From NCBI GenBank assembly GCA_031257945.1, contig JAIRNU010000104.1, positions 1-21,035 of the forward strand: 21,035 bases of DNA. Direction: 5' to 3'. Position 1 is the stretch's first letter. Each line of letters starts with the position of its first letter. Position numbers and translations under genes: made by a program. This stretch comes from Holosporales bacterium. GTDB taxonomy: Bacteria; Pseudomonadota; Alphaproteobacteria; BNTO01. This document shows, piece after piece, positions 1-6,358 of the stretch. The notes under the pieces are model-generated. The model had not been told where the DNA came from and searched no databases. It saw only the letters and a program-made list of their open reading frames with translations.

Positions 1-124
1 ATATTTATTTTCATTTTTAACTGAAGTAGGGGAACTCCTCAGCAATTCTTCTCCCCAAAGTATATGTACTCTCACCCCAAATATTTATTTTCATTTTTCA
101 TACATTATTAACTGAAAACAGGTT
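1..124. repeat. AT-rich direct repeat
   Basis: The 18-base string atatttattttcattttt occurs at 1-18 and again identically at 81-98. Each copy is followed by aactga (19-24 and 110-115), with 11 extra bases in the second copy. The first copy starts at the window edge, so more copies may lie to the left. No reading frame here looks coding. The function is unknown; it may be the edge of a decayed mobile element or simply duplicated intergenic DNA. Confidence 0.55.
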
Positions 125-275
125 GACTTCTTAACCTTTTGTGTGGCACTATAAAAATATAGATCACGACAGCTATGGCCCGGCCCCTGGGGTGGGCGGG
201 GGCTAGGGATGGCCCCCCATTTAAAGGATATCACAAAAAGGTTAAGGAATCGTTAATACTTTGCGAATACTTGAA

Positions 276-514
276 ACCCCAAGGAATTCAGGGATACAGG
301 TGCTGCTCGCTCAGACCCCCCAGAAATCCAGGGGATACAGGTGCCGCCGATCACCCCCCCCAGAATCCAAGGCATATAGTCAGTGCCACCTCACCCCCCC
401 AGAAATCCAGGTGGTACAGCCAGCACCACCTCAAACCCTTAGAAAACTCAGGGATACAGGCGTCACCACATCAGAGCTGCCCAGAAAATTAAGAAGTACA
501 GCGCTGCTGCCTGC
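276..514. repeat. Degenerate 40-bp C-rich tandem repeat, about six units
   Basis: Six successive units can be laid out at 276-314, 315-352, 353-392, 393-432, 433-472 and 473 to about 514. Each has a C-run, then cagaaatcca or a variant, then ggatacagg or gtacagc, then a gccacc-like segment ending in tc. The period is 38-40 bp, which is not a multiple of three, so the open frames crossing it (175-492 and 261-548) change phase from unit to unit and are not credible proteins. The units are contiguous with no unique spacers, so this is not a CRISPR array. The C-richness contrasts with the neighbouring genes. Confidence 0.75.
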
Positions 515-597
515 TCTTGTGGTAGATCGCCAAGCAACCAACCTTTAACACTCTACAAGTTGTGTGTGTGGCCGAGATCCCTATAATGCCCATGTTT

Positions 598-630
598 TTA
601 AAAAGTAGGAGGGAAGGAGATTTCTCTCCC
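598..630 (-). terminator. Possible terminator after mreC
   Basis: On the minus strand, about 85 bp beyond the mreC stop codon, a short hairpin can form: ggaga (625-629 read in reverse) pairs with tctcc (616-620) across a four-base gaaa loop. A run of five T follows at 604-600, some 11 bases after the stem. The stem is short and the T-run is not immediately adjacent, so this is only a weak intrinsic-terminator candidate. It lies where the end of the long minus-strand gene block would be expected. Confidence 0.3.
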
Positions 631-712
631 CCCGCAGTATAAAAGTTAAGGCATGGTGCGGGTTTTATTGCATGGTGAGAAAACAAGCCGCAAATTACAA
701 TTTGATATTAGC

Positions 713-1621
713 CTACCGATAAATAGCAATAGTTATAAAAGCACTTGGTTCATCAGAGCAAAGCCACTTCGCTCGGATGTTGCCGTTATTGTCTTTTTCA
801 ATCCTTGCAACTGGAATAGATTTAGGAAAAAAGCCGCCCTCATCGCTTGTTTCCAAGATTTCCCCATTAATGAAACCGTCTTTTTGCTTTTCATCCTCAA
901 AAAAGGGGGGGCCATCGTTTTCGCCCCTTCCTTTAGTTGCCTGGAGCTTGCTGGACTTGCTGAGCTCTTCGCCCCCGCCATCAACGTACTTTATCTTCAA
1001 ATAATTATTGTTTTTTCCGAATAACACGGCCCTCTTCTTGCTTTGTGTCGACACAATGGGGATCCTGGACTGCAAGTGTGTTGCTAATAAAATCATTACC
1101 TTGTCACCATTTTTAGCAATTACTCGCCCAAACAATCCATGCTCCGATAGCACAGCATTCCCAACAGCAACCGTATCAACAAACTCCTCAGACAACGAAG
1201 ATATTGAGACAAATGGTTGTGCTGGGGCAGGTTTTTGCACGACTGTTATGGTTTTTACATTTAGGGCTTTAATGAGGGGCAGGATAGAGGTCAAGTATTC
1301 ATTCTCGCGCGAAATATTCTTATAAACGAGGCCATGCTTTTTATATGTAATAATTGTTTGTTTCAATTTTTCTATTTCATCCAATAGTTCTTCTTTGTCT
1401 TTGACGAAACCAGCAACCCGAGCTATTTGATTTTTTATGAAAGTCACAGGCGTTTCCACACATAAAAGCAACGCATTAATTTTATCAAATATAAAAAAGG
1501 TGATGTTCTCGTGCTTTACTGCATAAACGAACAAAAGGAAAGAACTAATGATAAAGATAAAAACACTATTATTAAGGCCAAGCTTCAGCGGCCGAAAAAG
1601 CCGTTGATTATTGACTTTCAT
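713..1621 (-). CDS. mreC: Rod shape-determining protein MreC
   Basis: MreC is a bitopic inner-membrane protein that links the MreB cytoskeleton to the periplasmic cell-wall elongation complex. The 302-residue product has a short basic N terminus, one membrane segment (about 20-36), a coiled-coil region (about 75-115) and the beta-rich MreC core with GLFGRVI (162-168) and SRIPIV (185-190), then FFPKSIPVARI near the C terminus. An insert of roughly 25-30 polar residues (about 217-250) sits between the core strands. The ATG at 1621 has GGAG eight bases upstream. A TTG ten codons earlier (1651) follows AAGGAGG by only four bases and would give 312 residues; the start is therefore uncertain. It is the last gene of the block, 72 bp after trkA. 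mreB is 8.5 kb away and mreD is not in the window. Confidence 0.88.
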   Translation of the reverse strand: MKVNNQRLFRPLKLGLNNSVFIFIISSFLLFVYAVKHENITFFIFDKINALLLCVETPVTFIKNQIARVAGFVKDKEELLDEIEKLKQTIITYKKHGLVYKNISRENEYLTSILPLIKALNVKTITVVQKPAPAQPFVSISSLSEEFVDTVAVGNAVLSEHGLFGRVIAKNGDKVMILLATHLQSRIPIVSTQSKKRAVLFGKNNNYLKIKYVDGGGEELSKSSKLQATKGRGENDGPPFFEDEKQKDGFINGEILETSDEGGFFPKSIPVARIEKDNNGNIRAKWLCSDEPSAFITIAIYR

Positions 1622-1693
1622 ATCACTAGCTCCATAATTCTTCTTTTTCAAAATCCCTCCTTGCCGTTGTCCATAAACACTCTAACCCTTCCC

Positions 1694-3067
1694 TTAATAC
1701 GAAGAATGATCTAAAACGATCTTTTTTACTTTATAGACTGTATCCTTCGTTACAGCAATAATAAGCTTGTCGTAGGCGGTGATAGTGAAATTGTCCGGGT
1801 ATAGGATCAATTCATCCCCGCGTTTCAGCGCGGCAACAATAATTTGCCCCGGGATCAAAATATCATATGTTGTTGATAAGCCGACGATATTGCTTGTATC
1901 TTCCACAAAAATCTCGACGATTTCTACACAGCTATCGATAGAATGCAGCGCCTTTATCCTGTTTTGTTTGGTATGACTCAAAATGGTGGATACTGTTATG
2001 GCATTAGGATCGATAATCGAATCTATCCCAAGAGACGACGCAAATTGGAATAATTTTTTATCGCTAAGTAATACCATCACGTTCTTAACTTTGTAATACT
2101 TCGCCAGCAAAGCCGACAGAATATTAGTTTTGTCATCATTAGTAACCGCTATAAATGTATCGCACTTTTCAATACCAGCGCCCTGCAGGATCTCTTGGCT
2201 ACAAGTATCCCCCAGCAAAAGGTCCGCTTTTTTCAAAAAATTCGCGATGACCTCTATTTGCTCAGTACTTTTTTCGATAATTTTTAAATCCAATGCCGGC
2301 TGCGTTTTTTCTATTTCGACTGCTAGCCATTTGCCGATATTCCCCCCTCCACCAATGATTATACTTTTTTGAGGTTGTTCCAAGTTGCCAAACGCAGATA
2401 TAGCTTCAAGAATCTGGCTTTTACGCGCGATAAGGTACACCCTATCATTTTTTTGTATGACGTCCTGTTGGTGCGGGATAATGGTCTGGCCAGCCCTTTG
2501 GATGGCGACAATTGATATATCAAGGTCAGGAAACAAATTAAACAGCAGTTTCAGCGGTGTATTAACCACCGGGGAATGCTCCGTACAGCGCACGTTAATG
2601 AGCTTTGCATCATCAAAAATGTCTATAACACTCGACGACCCGCCAATCTGCAGCCCCTGGCTAATTATTTTCGATATCTCTACTTCTGGAGAAATAACGT
2701 AATCTATAGAGATATTATCTTCGCGGAAAATAAAAGATTTGTGCTCTTCCTGGAAGTAATTTTGATCCCGAATGCGGGCAATCTTCACTGGGACCGCAAA
2801 TAGCGCGTGAGCAATCTCGCATGACACAATATTTATTTCGTCCACATTGGTAACGGCAATAAGCACGTCAGTCTTCTTGGCACCAGCCCTTTCTAAAACG
2901 TTCGGGTGGGCGGCATGCCCTAAAATAGGCTGGATATCAAGCCGCTCCGTGATTTTTGCCAACTTCCTATCGTCGTTATCAATAATCGTAATGTGGTTTT
3001 CGAGGGAAACGAGAGATTCGGCGATATTGCATCCGACTTGCCCAGCTCCCAAAATCAGTATGTTCAT
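1694..3067 (-). CDS. trkA: Trk potassium uptake regulatory protein TrkA
   Basis: TrkA is the cytoplasmic NAD-binding subunit that gates the TrkH/TrkG potassium channel. The 457-residue length is normal for the family. Two RCK units are visible. The first has the Rossmann motif ILGAGQVG (5-12) with a dinucleotide-binding acidic residue at IIDND, followed by a TrkA-C segment to about 220. The second starts at IIIGGGGNIGKWLA (about 236-249), has a GDTCSQEIL/AVTNDD region, and ends in a second TrkA-C domain. Its ATG overlaps the ntrX stop by one base (TAATG), implying translational coupling. The ntrY-ntrX-trkA order is common in alphaproteobacteria, where hfq often follows; here mreC follows instead. 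No trkH is in the window. Confidence 0.93.
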   Translation of the reverse strand: MNILILGAGQVGCNIAESLVSLENHITIIDNDDRKLAKITERLDIQPILGHAAHPNVLERAGAKKTDVLIAVTNVDEINIVSCEIAHALFAVPVKIARIRDQNYFQEEHKSFIFREDNISIDYVISPEVEISKIISQGLQIGGSSSVIDIFDDAKLINVRCTEHSPVVNTPLKLLFNLFPDLDISIVAIQRAGQTIIPHQQDVIQKNDRVYLIARKSQILEAISAFGNLEQPQKSIIIGGGGNIGKWLAVEIEKTQPALDLKIIEKSTEQIEVIANFLKKADLLLGDTCSQEILQGAGIEKCDTFIAVTNDDKTNILSALLAKYYKVKNVMVLLSDKKLFQFASSLGIDSIIDPNAITVSTILSHTKQNRIKALHSIDSCVEIVEIFVEDTSNIVGLSTTYDILIPGQIIVAALKRGDELILYPDNFTITAYDKLIIAVTKDTVYKVKKIVLDHSSY

Positions 3068-4464
3068 TACATCCCATCGTCGTCATTCGTTAGACCCATA
3101 GACTTCAGTTTTCTATGCAAAGAAGCCCGATCTAGACCTATAAACTTTGCTGTTTGCGAAACGTGCCCATTAAACCGCCTTAATTGTGCTGCCAGGTAGT
3201 CCCGTTCAAATGCTTCCCTAGCCTCCTTCATTGGCATAGTAGCGATTTGAGCTGACCTAGCGTTCCACGCCCGCGCAAAAGCATTGCCTTGAATTATTTC
3301 AGGCGGCAAATCCTCTACCTCTATTGTATTTTTCTTTTGGTCTGAATTCATGATCAAAACCCACTCTATAACGTTTTTTAATTGCTGAATATCGCCGGGC
3401 CATGGGTACGATTCTAAAACTGATATTGCCTCTACGCTAAAAAACTTCTCGGTAGTATTTCTGGCCGCAGCGAGCGTTGACATAAATTGCTTAGCTAGCA
3501 ATGGTATATCCTGCGCCCTTTCAGATAAAGACGGAATATTGGCGGAGACTACGCTCATCCTGTAGTATAAATCTTGCTTAAAAGAAGTACTTGCAGCAAA
3601 TTCGTCTGCGCTAATACTTGAGCCGCAAATTACGCGAACATCTACGTCGATAAGGTGGCTTCCTCCTATCCTTGTGAAAGATTTGGCCATGAGAAATTGG
3701 GCAAGCCTTGCTTGGGCGGAGGGCGACAAAAATGACACTTCATCAATGAATATCGTGCCGCCGTTTGCATGCTCTAGTAACCCTATTTTGCGGGGGGCAT
3801 CCTTTTCTTGCTCTAGCGTTTCAATCCCAAACAGCTCAATTTCTACATGTTGTACCGGTAATGACGCACAATTGATAGAAAAAAACGGCCCTTCAGGGTG
3901 CAAGGAGTTATCATGGATATACCTAGCAATAGCCACCCTATCACACCCAATTGGGCCGTGCAAAAACACCCTAGCCGCAGTAGCTGCCACGGAATCAATC
4001 GTTTGCTTCACATTTTGTATTTCCTGTGACGCTCCGATCAACGACGTCAGCAGCGGGCTTTTCGTTTTAAACTCACTATTTTCGCGTTTCAGCCGCGCCG
4101 CCTCTAACGCCCGCGTAATGGTTACCAGTAATTTTTCCGTTTGAAACGGCTTTTCTATAAAATCGTACGCCCCTAGCTTTATAGCAGTCACTGCGGTTTC
4201 AACCGTTCCGTGTCCACTCATCATAATGACTGGAACGTACGGGTGGTCCCTTTTTATAACTTCCAAAAGATTCATACCATCGCGCGAGCCATCCCCAAGC
4301 CAAACATCCAAAAGTACCAAATTTGGTTGCCTATCCTTGATGGCACTAATCGCTTCTACGCCATTTGCGGCGGCCCTTGTCTGGAAGCCCTCGTCAGCCA
4401 GGATCCCGCAAACCAAGTCGCAAATGTCGGACTCATCATCCACTACGATTACGTCAACAAACAT
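3067..4464 (-). CDS. ntrX: NtrX-type response regulator with degenerate AAA+ domain
   Basis: Response regulator paired with NtrY. From the ATG at 4464 (465 residues) the receiver domain starts at once, with acidic D9/D10, phospho-acceptor D53, S83 and K105. The central region is a sigma-54 activator AAA+ fold: ELFG (210-213), Walker B GTIFIDE (236-242), QDLYYRMSV (297-305) and YPWPG (353-357). The C terminus has a Fis-type helix-turn-helix (about 430-455). Key ATPase parts are altered: Walker A reads GPIGCDR without the lysine, no GAFTGA loop follows ELFG, and the sensor II arginine position reads DIQQL. It is therefore probably not a sigma-54 activator. The start at 4464 overlaps ntrY by 11 bp and has a GGGGGA upstream; an ATG at 4509 would add 15 residues before the receiver fold and is less likely. 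Confidence 0.92.
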   Translation of the reverse strand: MFVDVIVVDDESDICDLVCGILADEGFQTRAAANGVEAISAIKDRQPNLVLLDVWLGDGSRDGMNLLEVIKRDHPYVPVIMMSGHGTVETAVTAIKLGAYDFIEKPFQTEKLLVTITRALEAARLKRENSEFKTKSPLLTSLIGASQEIQNVKQTIDSVAATAARVFLHGPIGCDRVAIARYIHDNSLHPEGPFFSINCASLPVQHVEIELFGIETLEQEKDAPRKIGLLEHANGGTIFIDEVSFLSPSAQARLAQFLMAKSFTRIGGSHLIDVDVRVICGSSISADEFAASTSFKQDLYYRMSVVSANIPSLSERAQDIPLLAKQFMSTLAAARNTTEKFFSVEAISVLESYPWPGDIQQLKNVIEWVLIMNSDQKKNTIEVEDLPPEIIQGNAFARAWNARSAQIATMPMKEAREAFERDYLAAQLRRFNGHVSQTAKFIGLDRASLHRKLKSMGLTNDDDGM

Positions 4465-6358
4465 GTTCGCTACCGTCCCCCTGCTCGCTCTTAAAGTCCG
4501 CGTTATCAATCCTTGGAAGCATTATTTCCACTCTAGCGCCACTGTGCTCCACAGCATCCTTTAATTCCATAGTTCCAAAATGCTCCGTAATAATTCTTAG
4601 CACAATAGCCATTCCTAGTCCCGTCCCACTTTTCCGCGTAGTATAATACGGCTCAAACAGACGCTCCCTATTTTCTTTCGGAAAGCCTGGACCGTTATCC
4701 TCAATCACTATATTAATATAACCTTCAAATTGATAAATAAATATAGTAATTTTTCCATTTTTGTGCTCCGCCCCCTCTGATATCGCATTCGCCGCATTTT
4801 GTAGAATATTCGTAAGGACTTGCAGCATTTGCTGACCGTCGCAATTCCACAGAATCGTTTTTTGTGGGAATTCCAGCTGGTATAAAATATCCGGGAATGC
4901 CTGCTTTTGCAAGAATACGGAATCACGGATTAATTGCGTCAAATCTACGGTGGCGAAGACGGCCTCGGGCATCCTCGCAAAAGCAGAAAACTCGTTGATT
5001 AAGTTTTCGATATGCGATACTTGCCGCACAATTGTATCTATGCACTTTTCGAAAGTAACGGGGTCACTCTTTATTTCTTTACTGTATCTTCTTTTTAGTC
5101 TCTCCGCTGATAATTGGATTGGCGTTAGCGGGTTCTTGACTTCATGTGCGATTTTTCTTGCGATATCCGACCAAGCGGACTTCTTTTCGCTGATAATCAG
5201 GTCTTTGTTTTGCCGCTCTAACCTTTCTGTCATGCGATTGAAAGACTGCACAAGATTTTTTAATTCATTCTTTACCGACACGCCAGAAATCCTTACTGAA
5301 AGGTCCCCGTTACTAACGCTATCAGCCGCTGATATCAATTTAGAAATTGGATCAACTAAAACGTTCGCTAAAAACAATCCAACCCAAATAGAAACCAATA
5401 ATAGCAATAACGATGATAATGCGAATAAAGTAATAAGCACTAATTGGAATTGCTGATGATTGGCTAGGAGCTCGTTATAATATTTCGTTGAATCCCGCGC
5501 CCTGGTAACGTATTTCAAAATGTTTTTGTCGATTTCTTTACCTACCCATAAATACATAATAAGGTCCTGCAAATCGGACTCTACGTGCGTTAGAGCTTGC
5601 ATAACCCCCTGATTTTCCTTAACAACAACGTCACCGTCGCTTGCAATATCCAAATCATCGGAGTCTGTCATATTAGCGACTGCTAATTCTAATGAAAATG
5701 AGAGGGAAGAACCAACATACGCCATACCTCTAGACGCTTTATTAACGACCAGAACAAGCGCTTCATCGAGATTTTGCTGATCCACAAGGGAATCGAGGTC
5801 CTTTTGGAATGCCCTTTTATCGCGTTCTGTGAATAAATCGTATTCAAAAGCTAAATGCTTTACTCTGTCGGCAATAAATACAGCGTCAACGCGAATACTG
5901 CGCATATGCTCCTGCAAATACAATTCAGCAACAACGTTCGCATCGTTTAATGTATCCTTTACCGGCTGACTGAACCAAATAGAAACACCTGATTTGAAAA
6001 ATGTAACTGCTAATAAAGCAACTACAATGGACGGCGCCATAGTAACCAAAGAGAATAGACTAATTATAGTCATATGCAGGTGCGCTCCAATCGCGCCGCG
6101 CTTATGCTCTTTGAAAATCCAGATTATCTTTTGCGCTATAACTATAGTTAAAAGGGTGATTATAATGGCGTCAAAGATGACAAAAGGCGTCACAATAGAC
6201 GTCCTTTGCGCCAAGGAAACCCCCCCGTAGCTGATAACAGAATAGGTTGCTAGCGCTGAAATAACAGCTACACAACCTAAAACAAAAGGGAAGTGTAATA
6301 CTATAAATTTACTATTCAAACATTTCAAAAAATCCTTACTGAACCCGTAAACATTCAT
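4454..6358 (-). CDS. ntrY: Sensor histidine kinase NtrY
   Basis: Membrane histidine kinase expected to phosphorylate NtrX; in alphaproteobacteria NtrYX is tied to nitrogen metabolism or redox control. The 634 residues show three N-terminal membrane segments (about 18-44, 54-82 and 95-121), an extracytoplasmic region (about 125-305), a fourth membrane segment (about 306-332), HAMP (about 330-385), the phosphorylation helix IARKIAHEVKNP with H405, and the catalytic domain with an N-box (about 517-527), DNGPGF (554-559) and GTGLGMAI (578-585). HAMP runs straight into the dimerisation helix, so the PAS domain usual in NtrY is missing, which explains the short length. The start codon overlaps the ileS stop as ATGA, and the 3' end overlaps ntrX, so ileS-ntrY-ntrX-trkA are probably translated in a coupled way. 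Confidence 0.93.
   Translation of the reverse strand: MNVYGFSKDFLKCLNSKFIVLHFPFVLGCVAVISALATYSVISYGGVSLAQRTSIVTPFVIFDAIIITLLTIVIAQKIIWIFKEHKRGAIGAHLHMTIISLFSLVTMAPSIVVALLAVTFFKSGVSIWFSQPVKDTLNDANVVAELYLQEHMRSIRVDAVFIADRVKHLAFEYDLFTERDKRAFQKDLDSLVDQQNLDEALVLVVNKASRGMAYVGSSLSFSLELAVANMTDSDDLDIASDGDVVVKENQGVMQALTHVESDLQDLIMYLWVGKEIDKNILKYVTRARDSTKYYNELLANHQQFQLVLITLFALSSLLLLLVSIWVGLFLANVLVDPISKLISAADSVSNGDLSVRISGVSVKNELKNLVQSFNRMTERLERQNKDLIISEKKSAWSDIARKIAHEVKNPLTPIQLSAERLKRRYSKEIKSDPVTFEKCIDTIVRQVSHIENLINEFSAFARMPEAVFATVDLTQLIRDSVFLQKQAFPDILYQLEFPQKTILWNCDGQQMLQVLTNILQNAANAISEGAEHKNGKITIFIYQFEGYINIVIEDNGPGFPKENRERLFEPYYTTRKSGTGLGMAIVLRIITEHFGTMELKDAVEHSGARVEIMLPRIDNADFKSEQGDGSEHVC

Noticed and set aside
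276..514. Possible CRISPR array
   Set aside because: The units are contiguous and degenerate, with no unique spacers and no cas genes.
175..548. Two overlapping plus-strand open frames of about 100 residues
   Set aside because: They run through the 40-bp tandem repeat, whose period is not a multiple of three, have no ribosome site and only low-complexity Pro/Ser-rich translation.
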